In this document: piece by piece, positions 51,644 through 60,235 of the stretch
How the letters are laid out: the number at the start of each line of letters is the position of its first letter
Numbering within the stretch: the stretch's first letter is position 1
Source: Gaiellasilicea sp963789355
Lineage (GTDB): Bacteria; Actinomycetota; Thermoleophilia; Gaiellales; Gaiellaceae
Length of the DNA stretch: 64,000 nucleotides
Reading direction: 5' to 3'
Assembly: GCA_963789355.1 (NCBI GenBank)
Contig: CAWBKK010000010.1
Span: 558,001 to 622,000, forward strand
Made by a program: the position numbers and the translations under genes
Notes under the pieces: model-generated
Database searches by the model: none
What the model was told of the DNA's origin: nothing
The model's input: the letters and a program-made list of their open reading frames with translations, nothing else

Positions 51644-52589
51644 ACGCGTCGAGATCAAGGTAACGAGGATAGGGAAGGCGCCTGCCGTAGCGGCCCGCTG
51701 ACGCGATCATCGCCGCATTGTCCGTGCACAGCTCGAGCGGGGCGAAGCGCGCGCCCGGAAGCGACTCGCGCAGCTCGGAGTTCGCTGCGACGCCGCCGAC
51801 GACCGCGATCTGCTCGTGATTCTCCTGCTCTGCCGCCGCCCGGGTCCGCTCCACGAGCGCGCGAACGATCGCGCGCTGATACGAGGCGGCCAGGTCCGCC
51901 TTGCGCGCCTCGGCCTCGTCGCCGAGGTCGCGGAGGGTGTAGAGGAGCGCGGTCTTCACGCCCGAGAACGAGAAGTCGAGCCCGTCGAGGCGCGCGACCG
52001 GGAAGGAAAACGCGTCGGGGTCGCCTTCGCGCGCGAGCCGGTCGATCTCGCGGCCACCCGGGTAGCCGAGCCCGAGGAGGCGCGCACCCTTGTCGAACGC
52101 CTCCCCCGCAGCGTCGTCGATGGAGGTGCCGAGGACCGTGTAGCTCCCGTGCTCGCGGACATCGAGCAGGAGCGTGTGCCCGCCGCTCGCGAGCAGGCAG
52201 AGAAAGGGCGGCTCGACCGGGTCGGGCCCGAGGAAGAGCGAGGCGACGTGGCCGTGCAGGTGGTCGACCGGCGCGAGCGGGAGCCCGCGGGCCCACGCGA
52301 GCGCCTTCGCGGCCGAAACGCCGACGAGGAGCGCACCGATCAGGCCGGGCCCCTGCGTGACCGCGATCGTGTCGACGTCGTCGAGCGTCGCGCCCGCGTC
52401 GCCGAGCGCCTCGCGCACGACGGGCGAGACGAGCTCGAGGTGCCGCCGGGACGCGACCTCGGGGACGACGCCGCCGTAGCGGGCGTGGAGGTCGGCCTGC
52501 GAGGAGACGACGTTCGCGCGGATCTCGCCCGTTTCGGTGACCAGCGCCGCCGCGGTCTCGTCGCACGACGTCTCGAGGCCCAGGATCAT
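51627..52589 (-). CDS. tsaD: tRNA N6-threonylcarbamoyladenosine transferase TsaD
   Basis: A 320-aa catalytic subunit that attaches threonylcarbamoyl to A37 of ANN-decoding tRNAs. The ASKHA fold carries the metal pair in VDHLHGHVAS, nucleotide loop LASGGHTLLL and GGVAANSELR. MILGLETSCDETAAA opens the protein. ATG 52589 overlaps rimI by 4 bases. Works with TsaB and TsaE encoded just upstream. Confidence 0.95.
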   Translation of the reverse strand: MILGLETSCDETAAALVTETGEIRANVVSSQADLHARYGGVVPEVASRRHLELVSPVVREALGDAGATLDDVDTIAVTQGPGLIGALLVGVSAAKALAWARGLPLAPVDHLHGHVASLFLGPDPVEPPFLCLLASGGHTLLLDVREHGSYTVLGTSIDDAAGEAFDKGARLLGLGYPGGREIDRLAREGDPDAFSFPVARLDGLDFSFSGVKTALLYTLRDLGDEAEARKADLAASYQRAIVRALVERTRAAAEQENHEQIAVVGGVAANSELRESLPGARFAPLELCTDNAAMIASAGRYGRRLPYPRYLDLDAYASRA

Positions 52590-53080
52590 CCGGCCTCGGC
52601 CTGCTCGTGCTCTGCTTTCTGATCGGGGACGGGGTCGCGCCACATGATCAGCGCGTCCTCGCGGTTGTCCGTGTAGTAGCCGCGCCGAACGCCGCGGGCG
52701 ACGAAGCCGAGTCCTTCGTAGAGCTTGATCGCTCCCTCGTTCGAGACGCGCACCTCGAGCGTGTAGCCGCGCCGCTCGTCCGCCGAGGTCACGTCGAACA
52801 GCTGCTCGAGCAGCGCCTTCGCGATCCCGCGGCGGCGATACGCGGACGTGACTGCGACGTTCATCACGTGCCACGCGTCCACGTAGCGCGAGATCACGAG
52901 GTAGCCGACGAGGACGCCCGTTCCGCGGTCGAAGGCGCCGAGCGAGAGGGAGCTCGGCTTGGCCAGCTCGCCCGCGAACATCGAACGCGACCAGGGCGTC
53001 GGATACGACTCGCGCTCGATCCGCTCGATCTCGTTCAGGTCGTGCAGCTCGAGCTTGCGCAGCTCGAGGTCGGTGCTCAC
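52586..53080 (-). CDS. rimI: ribosomal-protein-S18-alanine N-acetyltransferase RimI
   Basis: A 164-aa GNAT with acetyl-CoA loop RRRGIAKALLEQLFD and VRVSNEGAIKLYEGLGFVARGVR. Placed between tsaB and tsaD with 4-base overlaps at both ends, the standard position for RimI in actinobacteria, where it acetylates protein N-termini. Confidence 0.9.
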   Translation of the reverse strand: MSTDLELRKLELHDLNEIERIERESYPTPWSRSMFAGELAKPSSLSLGAFDRGTGVLVGYLVISRYVDAWHVMNVAVTSAYRRRGIAKALLEQLFDVTSADERRGYTLEVRVSNEGAIKLYEGLGFVARGVRRGYYTDNREDALIMWRDPVPDQKAEHEQAEAG

Positions 53081-53667
53081 CGCGACGCCTCGACGGCGTC
53101 CGGGACGCGGACGTAGAGCGGCTCGACGAGCTCGACGGGACCGAAGGCGGTTGCGAGATCGGCATGAAACCGCGCCCGTGGCAGGTGGCGCTCGTCGTCG
53201 TCCGGCGGCACCTCCGCCCCGGCCTGCTCGAAGACGTCGCGGTACCGGATCGCTCCGTCGCCGACGTAGATCGAACCCAGCTCGACCTCCAGCTCGGCCG
53301 GAGCGATCGCGCTCGGGCCGAGAACGAACACCTCGCGGCGCTTTGCGTCGATAACCGGGATCGCGCCGGGAGCGCCCGCCGCGAGGGCGTCGAGCGTGGA
53401 AACGCCCGCGGCGGGAACGTCGAGCGCGAGCGCGAGCCCGCGCGCGACGGCGAGCCCGATCCTGATCCCGGTGAAGCTGCCGGGCCCGATCCCGACCGCG
53501 AGCGCAGCGACGTCGCGGGGTTGCGCGCTCGCCTGACGGATCAGCGCGTCCACGTCGGCGAGCAGCGTCGATGCCCGCGACACCCGCTCGCCGAGCACCT
53601 CCCCGTCGTCGACGAGGGCGCTCGTGGCGTGGTCAGTCGCGGTGTCGAAGGCCAGGATCAGCGGCAT
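53077..53667 (-). CDS. tsaB: t6A biosynthesis scaffold protein TsaB
   Basis: A 196-aa ASKHA-fold partner of TsaD. Opening strand LILAFDTATDHATSALVDD, dimer helix and GIGPGSFTGIRIGLAVARGLALAL are diagnostic. The start overlaps the tsaE 3' end by 35 bases in another frame (ATG 53667 or GTG 53670), and the stop overlaps rimI by 4. Confidence 0.93.
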   Translation of the reverse strand: MPLILAFDTATDHATSALVDDGEVLGERVSRASTLLADVDALIRQASAQPRDVAALAVGIGPGSFTGIRIGLAVARGLALALDVPAAGVSTLDALAAGAPGAIPVIDAKRREVFVLGPSAIAPAELEVELGSIYVGDGAIRYRDVFEQAGAEVPPDDDERHLPRARFHADLATAFGPVELVEPLYVRVPDAVEASR

Positions 53668-54088
53668 CACCCAAGGTTACGTCGCCTTCGATCACGACTC
53701 GCCGGCTTTGCTCGTCGACGTGCTCGAGGCGGACTGCGGCTCGCACCGGCGGCAGCCCCGCACCCGCCGCTTCGGGCCACTCGACGAAGACGATCGCATC
53801 CTCGAAGTACGGCTCCAGGTCACCCCATTCAGCGGCCGAGACGGCGGTGAACCGGTACAGGTCGAGGTGGGACACGCTCGGATCGCCCTCGTAGCGGTGG
53901 CCGATCGTGTAGGTGGGGCTCGTCACCGGAGCGGTGACGCCGAGCGCGCGGCAGGCGCCGCGGACGAAGGTCGTCTTCCCGGCGCCGAGCTCGCCGGAGA
54001 CCGTGACGAGATCGCCCGGCGCGAGCGTGCGTCCAAGCCGCGCGCCGATCTCCTCCGTCTCGTCAGAAGAGGCCGAGCTGAACAGCAA
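53633..54088 (-). CDS. tsaE: t6A biosynthesis ATPase TsaE
   Basis: A 151-aa P-loop protein: GELGAGKTTFVRG (Walker A), SPTYTIGHRYEG (switch), HLDLYR and EWPE motifs typical of TsaE. TTG 54088 is the only start ahead of the fold; it overlaps the uracil-DNA glycosylase gene by 26 bases. ATP hydrolysis resets the TsaBD complex after each cycle. Confidence 0.92.
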   Translation of the reverse strand: MLFSSASSDETEEIGARLGRTLAPGDLVTVSGELGAGKTTFVRGACRALGVTAPVTSPTYTIGHRYEGDPSVSHLDLYRFTAVSAAEWGDLEPYFEDAIVFVEWPEAAGAGLPPVRAAVRLEHVDEQSRRVVIEGDVTLGDAADPGLRHRD

Positions 54089-54719
54089 GCTCCGGCACCT
54101 CGATCGGCTCCGCCTCGACCGGGCGCTCCGGCTCGACGTGCTCCGGAACGACGGTCGTCCGCCCGAGCAGCTCCGGAACGCGGGCGAAGTCCTCCTCCAG
54201 GACCGACAGCATCGAGCGCGTGTACAGAGCGGCAGCTGGGTGGTAGAGCGGATAGAGCGTCACCTCGTTGCCACCGAGCGTCACCTGCTGCGGGATTCCG
54301 TGGACACGCGTGATCCCGGTCGGCTTGCCGGAGAGGAGCTTGGTCGCGAAGTTGCCGAGCGTCGCGACCAGCGTCGGCCGGATCAGCTCGATCTGGCGGA
54401 AGAGGTGCGACTCGCAGGCCTCGATCTCCTCCGGCTGCGGGTCGCGGTTTCCAGGCGGCCTGCACTTGAGCACGTTCGCGATGTAGACGTCGGCACGGGA
54501 GAGGCCGATCCCGTTCAGCAGCGTCTCGAGGAGCTTCCCGGCCTGCCCGACGAAGGGGACGCCGTTCTTGTCCTCGTGGAAGCCGGGCGCCTCGCCGACG
54601 AACATCAGCTCCGCGTTCGGGTCGCCGGAGCCGAAGACGACCTGCGTCCGCGTCGCCGCGAGCGGGCAGCGGGTGCAGGTGCTCGTCGCTTCTTCGTAGG
54701 AGAGCAGGAGGTCGCTCAC
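54063..54719 (-). CDS. uracil-DNA glycosylase, family 4 (Fe-S)
   Basis: A 218-aa repair enzyme that removes uracil from DNA. The Fe-S cysteines are in STCTRCPLAATR and NVLKCRPPGNR...IEACESHL. Active-site GEAPGFHEDKNGVPFVGQAGKLL and the C-terminal LYPLYHPAAALY complete the family-4 signature. It heads a minus-strand run continuing into tsaE with a 26-base overlap. Confidence 0.93.
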   Translation of the reverse strand: MSDLLLSYEEATSTCTRCPLAATRTQVVFGSGDPNAELMFVGEAPGFHEDKNGVPFVGQAGKLLETLLNGIGLSRADVYIANVLKCRPPGNRDPQPEEIEACESHLFRQIELIRPTLVATLGNFATKLLSGKPTGITRVHGIPQQVTLGGNEVTLYPLYHPAAALYTRSMLSVLEEDFARVPELLGRTTVVPEHVEPERPVEAEPIEVPELAVQLGLF

Positions 54720-54749
54720 GGCGGTGAGTCTACGCCCGGGGCAGGACGG

Positions 54750-54956
54750 TCAACCGCAGCCGCAGCCGCCGCCGCAACACCCGCCGCCCCCGCCGAACTT
54801 GGGCTGGGCGCTGCTGCCTGCAACCGCAAAGCTGGAGAACTGCTTGAGGACGTTCCCGGCCCCGCATTCGGGACATGCAACCGCCTGCTCCGCGTTCCGG
54901 ACGAGCTCCTCGAAGTGCGACTCGCACTCCATGCACGCGTACTCGTAGATCGGCAT
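54750..54956 (-). CDS. FmdB-family zinc-ribbon protein (68 aa)
   Basis: Two CxxC zinc knuckles (CMEC, CPEC) in the MPIYEYACMECESHFE opening typical of FmdB. The tail is a glycine/cysteine run (GGGGGCCGGGCGCG), frequent in actinobacterial members. The role of the family is unclear beyond a regulatory link to formamidase genes. The start codon shares CATG with the divergent GNAT gene. Confidence 0.85.
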   Translation of the reverse strand: MPIYEYACMECESHFEELVRNAEQAVACPECGAGNVLKQFSSFAVAGSSAQPKFGGGGGCCGGGCGCG

Positions 54957-55557
54957 GCTCAGAAGTCTAGTGACCTGGACGACACCGACGCTCAGCGGCG
55001 AGCTCGTGCGGCTCGAGCCGATCTCGCTCGCGCACGAGGACGGGCTCTGGGAGGCGTCTCGGGATCCGCGGACGTGGCAGTGGCTCAGCGTCCACCAGCC
55101 ACGAACGCGCGAGCAGATGCGTGCCTATCTCGACGACGCGCTTGCGAACCAGGCGGACGGGACGGAGCTGCCGCTCGTCACCGTCCGCCGAGAGGACGGA
55201 CGCGTCGTCGGCAGCACCCGCTACCTCGCGCTGCGCCCCGAGCATCGAAGCGTCGAGATCGGCTGGACGTGGCTTACCCCGGAGACCTGGGGCTCGGGCA
55301 TCAACGTCGAAGCGAAGCTGCTGATGCTCGAGCACGCGTTCGAAACGCTCGGGTGTCTCCGCGTCGAGCTGAAGACGGACGCGCGCAACGAGCGGTCGCG
55401 TGGCGCGATGGCCGCGCTGCCGGCGCAGTTCGAGGGCGTCCACCGGAAGTCGATGCTCGTCCGGGGCGGCCAGCGGCGCGACTCGGCCTGGTACAGCGTG
55501 ATCGACGACGAGTGGCCGGAGGTGCGGGCGAACCTCCTACGCCGGCTCGGGCGCTGA
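54955..55557 (+). CDS. GNAT acetyltransferase, RimJ/RimL type (200 aa)
   Basis: GNAT fold with EIGWTWLTPETWGSGINVEAKLLML, where the usual acetyl-CoA loop RxxGxG/A is altered to WGSGIN, and the closing ELKTDARNERSRGAMAALPAQFEG. ATG 54955 would overlap the divergent fmdB start in a CATG; GTG 54970 is an alternative that leaves 13 bases between the genes. Substrate unknown. The 3' end overlaps the convergent hydrolase gene by 21 bases. Confidence 0.82.
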   Translation: MLRSLVTWTTPTLSGELVRLEPISLAHEDGLWEASRDPRTWQWLSVHQPRTREQMRAYLDDALANQADGTELPLVTVRREDGRVVGSTRYLALRPEHRSVEIGWTWLTPETWGSGINVEAKLLMLEHAFETLGCLRVELKTDARNERSRGAMAALPAQFEGVHRKSMLVRGGQRRDSAWYSVIDDEWPEVRANLLRRLGR

Positions 55558-56394
55558 AAACAGGAATTCTCGTACCAGCTCGATCGCGTCGGGCGCGTCT
55601 CGGAAGATCCCGTGGCCGACGTCCGGGAACGTGCGGAACGTCAGGAGCTCTGACGGCAGCGCGGCGGCGAGCTCCTCGCCGCCGGGGAGGCCGGAATCGG
55701 GATCGCGCTCGCCGATGAGGAGCAGCGTCGGGCAGCGCACGTTGGCCGCCTCGGCACGAACGTCGTAATCCCGCCGGCCGCTCCCGTCCCAGAACGCGCT
55801 CAGGGCGGAGTTCATCGCGACCCGGGCGAGCGAGTTGGCCGGAATCCCCTCGCGCGTGTAGAGCGGCAGACAGACCCGCATGTACTCGGAGAAGGTCGCC
55901 TCGCTCGGATCGGCGAAGTAGCGCGCGGCCACCTCGCCGGCCTCCGGGCCGCCCAGACGGTCGAAGTTGGCGATCACGCGGGTGTGGACGTACCGTGCCA
56001 CGGTGCTGACGAGCACGAGGCGGTCGACCCGCTCCGGCCGTCGCGCCGCATAGAGCAGCGCAACCACGCCGCCGAGGCCCGTTCCCAGGAACATTGGCCG
56101 TCCGAGCTCGAGCGCGTCGCAGAATTGGGCGAGATCCTCGACCCAGGTCTCGAGTGTCCAGTGCTCTTCGGAGCTCCAGTCGCTGCGCCCGGCGCCGCGC
56201 TGGTCGAGGTAGACGACCTGCGCATCCTGCGCGAGCGCGGGGCCGGTGAGCTCCTTGTAGAACGAGTGGTCGAGACCGGGTCCCGTGTGCATGAGGACGA
56301 GCGTCGGTCGCTCGCGCATCCACGGGCCTTCCGCGACGAGCTTCGTGCCCTCGACGTCGAAGAAGAGGTCGACGCCGTTCGCCGCGACCTTCAC
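55537..56394 (-). CDS. alpha/beta-hydrolase-fold protein without the nucleophile Ser (copy 1)
   Basis: Resembles S33 proline iminopeptidases: HTGPGLDHSFYKEL (oxyanion), YLDQRGAGRSD, acid in LLIGERDPDSG and base in GHGIFRDAPD. The elbow GxSxG reads GTGLG, encoded ACG-GGC-CTC-GGC, so the nucleophile is Gly. GTG 56394 overlaps copy 2's stop by 4 bases. Probably non-hydrolytic or of altered chemistry; 285 aa. Confidence 0.82.
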   Translation of the reverse strand: MKVAANGVDLFFDVEGTKLVAEGPWMRERPTLVLMHTGPGLDHSFYKELTGPALAQDAQVVYLDQRGAGRSDWSSEEHWTLETWVEDLAQFCDALELGRPMFLGTGLGGVVALLYAARRPERVDRLVLVSTVARYVHTRVIANFDRLGGPEAGEVAARYFADPSEATFSEYMRVCLPLYTREGIPANSLARVAMNSALSAFWDGSGRRDYDVRAEAANVRCPTLLLIGERDPDSGLPGGEELAAALPSELLTFRTFPDVGHGIFRDAPDAIELVREFLFSAPEPA

Positions 56395-57248
56395 GGCCGG
56401 CTCGGCTCGAGCTCGTCGAGGAAGCTCCACAGCGCGCCGGCTGCAGCCGGAACGTCGCGGATGACAGAGTGGCGCGCGCCGGCCACCGCGTGGTATTGGG
56501 TTCCCGCAGGCAGCAGGTCCGCCACTTCGCGCGTCGACTCGAGCGGCGCCCAGGCGTCGTCCTCGCCGGCGAGGACGATCGTCGGAGCGCGCACGAGCGG
56601 CAGCGACGCACGCAGGTCGAGCTCCTTCGCCTCCCCCCGCATCCAGTTGATCAGCACCTCCGGGCTCCAGTGAGCGCGCACGATCACGTCGTCGATCCGA
56701 TCGTGCCTGGAGAGGAGCGGGAAACAGACGCGCACGAAGTCGACGAAGGCGCGCTCGTCCATCTCGCCGTAGAAGCGCGCCGCGATCTCGGCGGCCTCGG
56801 CGCCGCCCAGCCGCTCGTAGACGGCGATCGAGCGGTCGGGGACGATCCGCGCGACCGGCGCGATCAGCACCAGCGCGCCGGGATGATCGGGATACCTGGC
56901 TGCGTAGTCCAGCGCCACGACCGCCCCGAAGCCGAGCCCGAGCACGATCGGCCGCTCGATGTGCAGGGCGGAACAGAACGCGTGGACGTCGTCCGCCCAC
57001 CGCGCCAGCCGGTGATCCTCCGGCCGGCCCGGATCGCTCCGGCCGGCGCCGCGCATGTCGAGGTAGATCACCTGCGCCCGCTGGGCGAGCAGCGGGCCGA
57101 TCTGCACCTTGAACGGACCGTGGTCGAATCCCGGTCCCGGATGGAGCAGGACGACGGTCTGGCGCTCGCGCATCCACGGGCCCTCAGCCAGGAGCTTCGT
57201 ACCCTGGACGTCGAAGAAAAGCCGCACGTCGCCGACCTGGATCCGCAT
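56391..57248 (-). CDS. alpha/beta-hydrolase-fold protein without the nucleophile Ser (copy 2)
   Basis: A 285-aa paralogue of the downstream copy: HPGPGFDHGPFKVQ, YLDMRGAGRSDPGRP, acid LAGEDDAWAPL, base GARHSVIRDVP. The elbow reads GLGFG, so Ser is Gly here as well. Both copies keep the rest of the S33 fold, and N-terminal strings (VEGTKLVAEGPWMRER) show recent duplication. First gene of the pair, divergent from the DUF2520-pan genes. Confidence 0.82.
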   Translation of the reverse strand: MRIQVGDVRLFFDVQGTKLLAEGPWMRERQTVVLLHPGPGFDHGPFKVQIGPLLAQRAQVIYLDMRGAGRSDPGRPEDHRLARWADDVHAFCSALHIERPIVLGLGFGAVVALDYAARYPDHPGALVLIAPVARIVPDRSIAVYERLGGAEAAEIAARFYGEMDERAFVDFVRVCFPLLSRHDRIDDVIVRAHWSPEVLINWMRGEAKELDLRASLPLVRAPTIVLAGEDDAWAPLESTREVADLLPAGTQYHAVAGARHSVIRDVPAAAGALWSFLDELEPSRP

Positions 57249-57314
57249 GGTTCTAGACTACGCAGAGCTACACTACTTTCGGCCCGGTATCCCGTTGGAA
57301 CTGGAGCCATACAG

Positions 57315-57980
57315 ATGATCGAGAGAGCTCATGTGATCGGCGCAGGACGCGTCGGCTCGGCGATGGCCGAGCGGCTGCGCGAGCGCGGACTCGAGCTGAC
57401 GCCGGAGGATCCGGAGCTCGTGCTGCTGTGCGTTCCCGACCAGGCGATCGCAGAGGTCGCAGCCGGCGTCGCTCCCGGCCCGTGGGTCGCGCACGTCAGC
57501 GGTGCAACGCCGCTCGCCGCGCTCGATCCGCACGAGCGGCGGTTCGGGCTCCATCCGCTGCAGACATTCACGCGCGGACGGGGCGCAGAGCAGCTCGACG
57601 GCGCCTTCGCGGCCGTCACCGCCGAGAGCGCCGAGGGGAGCGAGGTCGGTGCCTGGCTGGCACGGACGCTCGGGCTGACGCCGTTCGCGCTCGCAGACGG
57701 CAAGCGCGCCACCTACCACGCGGGCGCCGCGATCGCCTCCAACTATCTCGTCACCCTGCGGCGCGCGGCCGGCTCGCTGCTCGAGGCCGCGGGCGCCCCG
57801 CCGGAGGCGCTCGACCCGCTGATGCGCCGCACGATCGAGAACGGCTTCGAGCTGACAGGGCCGATCGCGCGCGGCGACTGGACGACGGTCGACGCCCACG
57901 TCGCTGCGATCCGCGCCGAGCGGCCGGAGCTGGAGCCGATGTACGTCACCCTCGCCGAGACGACGAAGGCACTGCTGTGA
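57315..57980 (+). CDS. Rossmann/DUF2520 protein upstream of panC
   Basis: A 221-aa protein with a GAGRVGSAMAERL nucleotide motif, VLLCVPDQAIAEVA, HVSGATPL and a C-terminal helical DUF2520 domain (YHAGAAIASNYLV, GFELTGPIARGDWTTVDAH). It resembles a small 6-phosphogluconate/ketopantoate-reductase scaffold. ATG 57315; its TGA overlaps the panC GTG by 4 bases. With panB also present and no panE in the set, it is a candidate NADPH-dependent ketopantoate reductase. Confidence 0.85.
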   Translation: MIERAHVIGAGRVGSAMAERLRERGLELTPEDPELVLLCVPDQAIAEVAAGVAPGPWVAHVSGATPLAALDPHERRFGLHPLQTFTRGRGAEQLDGAFAAVTAESAEGSEVGAWLARTLGLTPFALADGKRATYHAGAAIASNYLVTLRRAAGSLLEAAGAPPEALDPLMRRTIENGFELTGPIARGDWTTVDAHVAAIRAERPELEPMYVTLAETTKALL

Positions 57981-58732
57981 GGATCGTCCGCCGCATCGCC
58001 GACCTCCACCCGCTCGCCGGGGACGTCGGGCTCGTCCCGACCATGGGCGCCCTCCACGCCGGGCACGAGGCCCTGATCCGCGCCGCCCGCGCCGCGAACG
58101 ACACCGTCGTCGTCAGCGTCTTCGTCAACCCGGCGCAGTTCGACGATGCCGGCGACCTCGCCGCGTACCCGCGGGACGAGGCCGAGGACGCCCGCTTCGC
58201 CGAGGCGGCGGGCGCCGATGTCCTCTTCAGCCCGACCGTGGACGAGATGTACCCGCCGGGCTTCCAGACCTGGGTCGAGGTGGAGGAGCTCGCGCGCGTG
58301 CTCGAGGGCGAGCACCGGCCGGGACATTTCCGCGGCGTCGCCACCGTCTGCCTGAAGCTGTTCAACATCGTCCGGCCCCGCTCCGCGTACTTCGGGCAGA
58401 AGGACGCCCAGCAGCTGGCGGTGCTCCGCCGGCTGGTGCGCGACCTCGACCTGGACGTGACGATCACGTCGGTGCCGACCGTCCGTGACGCCGACGGGCT
58501 CGCCTTCTCCTCCCGGAACGCGCGTCTGTCACCCTCGGAGCGAGAGACCGCGCTCGCCCTCCCGCGCGCACTCGCGACCCGCGACCTCGCCGCGGCCAGG
58601 GCAGCGCTCGCCGGACTCGACGTCGACTACGTCGAGATCGCCGACTTCGACCCACCCGTCCTCGCCGCCGCCGTCCGCGTCGGCTCCACCCGCCTGATCG
58701 ACAACGTCGTCCTCGAGAAGGAGAAACAATGA
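57977..58732 (+). CDS. panC: pantothenate synthetase
   Basis: A 251-aa ATP-dependent ligase joining pantoate and beta-alanine. HIGH-like TMGALHAGHEALI, FVNPAQFDD, RPGHFRGVATVCLKLFNIVRP, AYFGQKDAQQ and FSSRNARLS are all present. GTG 57977 is coupled to DUF2520; the 3' end overlaps panB by 4 bases. Slightly shorter than the usual ~280 aa, with the C-terminal domain compact. Confidence 0.95.
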   Translation: MRIVRRIADLHPLAGDVGLVPTMGALHAGHEALIRAARAANDTVVVSVFVNPAQFDDAGDLAAYPRDEAEDARFAEAAGADVLFSPTVDEMYPPGFQTWVEVEELARVLEGEHRPGHFRGVATVCLKLFNIVRPRSAYFGQKDAQQLAVLRRLVRDLDLDVTITSVPTVRDADGLAFSSRNARLSPSERETALALPRALATRDLAAARAALAGLDVDYVEIADFDPPVLAAAVRVGSTRLIDNVVLEKEKQ

Positions 58733-59631
58733 CCACCCGCCCCCGCACCCCCGCCCCCAACACACCCGCACCCGGAAAGCTCGCGCTACCCGAGCTCGCT
58801 GAGCTGAAGGCACGCCGGCAGCCGATCGCGATGGTGACTGCCTACGACGCTCCTTCCGGCCGGCTGGCCGACGCCGCCGGCGCCGACCTGATTCTCGTCG
58901 GCGACTCGGCCGCGATGACGGTGCTCGGCCACGACTCGACGGTGCCGGCGACGATGGACGAGATGATCGTCCTGACCCGCGCCGTCACCCGCGGCGCGCG
59001 CCGGCCGCTCGTCGTCGCGGACATGCCCTTCGGCTCCTTCCAGGTGTCCGACGAGGAAGCGCTGCGCAACGCGATCCGCTTCCTCAAGGAGGGGGGCGCG
59101 GATGCGGTCAAGCTCGAAGGCGGGGGCCCGATGCTCCCGCGCGTTCGGGCGCTCGTCGGCGGTGGGATCCCGGTGATGGGCCATCTCGGGCTGACACCGC
59201 AGTCGGCGACGATGCTCGGGGGATTCAAGGCGCAGGGGCGGACGGCGGCGAAGGCCCTGCGCCTCTACGAGGATGCACTGGCGCTCGAGGCGGCCGGCTG
59301 CTTCGCGATCGTGCTGGAGGCCGTCCCGGCTCCGGTGGCGGCCCGGATCACGGAGGCGCTTCACGTGCCGACGATCGGCATCGGCGCGGGCGCCGCAACC
59401 GACGGGCAGGTTCTCGTCTGGCACGACCTGCTCGGGCTCTACGAGGGCCACGCCCCGCGGTTCGTCAAGCAGTACGCCGACCTCGCCACGACGATCAAGG
59501 ACGCCGTCGGCGCGTACGTCGAGGACGTGCGCGAGCGCCGCTTCCCCGAGGAGCAGCACACGTACTCGATGCCGGAGGGGGAGCTCGCGCTCTTCGAGGA
59601 GGCGCTAGAACACGATCGAGAACGCCGCTAG
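58729..59631 (+). CDS. panB: 3-methyl-2-oxobutanoate hydroxymethyltransferase
   Basis: A 300-aa TIM-barrel enzyme forming ketopantoate: MVTAYDAPSGRLADAAG, LVGDSAAMTVLG, ADMPFGSFQVS, KLEGGGPMLP, GHLGLTPQSA and IGIGAGAATDGQVLVWHDLLG. ATG 58729 overlaps panC by 4 bases. A 30-residue Pro-rich N-terminal extension (PRTPAPNTPAPG) precedes the barrel. Overlaps the convergent Yip1-like gene by 27 bases. Confidence 0.95.
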   Translation: MTTRPRTPAPNTPAPGKLALPELAELKARRQPIAMVTAYDAPSGRLADAAGADLILVGDSAAMTVLGHDSTVPATMDEMIVLTRAVTRGARRPLVVADMPFGSFQVSDEEALRNAIRFLKEGGADAVKLEGGGPMLPRVRALVGGGIPVMGHLGLTPQSATMLGGFKAQGRTAAKALRLYEDALALEAAGCFAIVLEAVPAPVAARITEALHVPTIGIGAGAATDGQVLVWHDLLGLYEGHAPRFVKQYADLATTIKDAVGAYVEDVRERRFPEEQHTYSMPEGELALFEEALEHDRERR

Positions 59632-60219
59632 GAAGAGAGCGACGAGGCCGAGCGCGGCGAACGAGCGCCCCCAGCTCCAGCCGTGCACGGCGCGGACGCC
59701 GACCACGAGCAGGACGCCTGCCCACAGGGCAAAGCCCAGCGCGGCCCCGTAGAAGACGTCGCCCGCGGCGCCGGAGTCGGAGCCGCCGCGCTTGAAGAGG
59801 TCGGTGCCGAAGATCGCGAGGCCGAGCGGCCAGAGTAGGAGCGCCGAGAGCGACAACGGCGCGACCGCGAACCCGAGCACATGGCGCGCGCGGCGGAAGG
59901 TGCCCTCGCTGCCGAGCCCGCGGGCGCCGAGGTAGAGCGCGCCGCCGACGATGAAGTAGCCGACGAACGCGACGAAGCCGCCGGCGAGCACGGTCCAGAC
60001 CGCCAGCGTCAGCGGGTCGTAGAGCGGGTCGTCGTAGAGCTTGCGCGCCGTCCCCGTACCGAGCGCGACCGCGACTCCCGCAAGCAGCGTCAGCGCGAGC
60101 ACGGGCTCGGCGCGGGCCTCGACGTCCTCCTGCTCCTCGGCTCGCAAGGCTGCGAAGACCGACCGGGGCGAGAGCAGCACTGCAGGCACGCGCAGCCACC
60201 ACTCGCGATCGGGATCCAT
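59605..60219 (-). CDS. Yip1-like multi-pass membrane protein (204 aa)
   Basis: Five hydrophobic helices after a short polar head (MDPDREWWLRVPAVLLSPRSVFAAL), the common Yip1-domain opening in actinobacteria. ATG 60219. No enzymatic motif. The gene upstream on the same strand, 16 bases away, encodes a lipoprotein, so they may form a unit. Confidence 0.72.
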   Translation of the reverse strand: MDPDREWWLRVPAVLLSPRSVFAALRAEEQEDVEARAEPVLALTLLAGVAVALGTGTARKLYDDPLYDPLTLAVWTVLAGGFVAFVGYFIVGGALYLGARGLGSEGTFRRARHVLGFAVAPLSLSALLLWPLGLAIFGTDLFKRGGSDSGAAGDVFYGAALGFALWAGVLLVVGVRAVHGWSWGRSFAALGLVALFLAAFSIVF

Positions 60220-60235
60220 GCCCCGAGGGTAGTGG

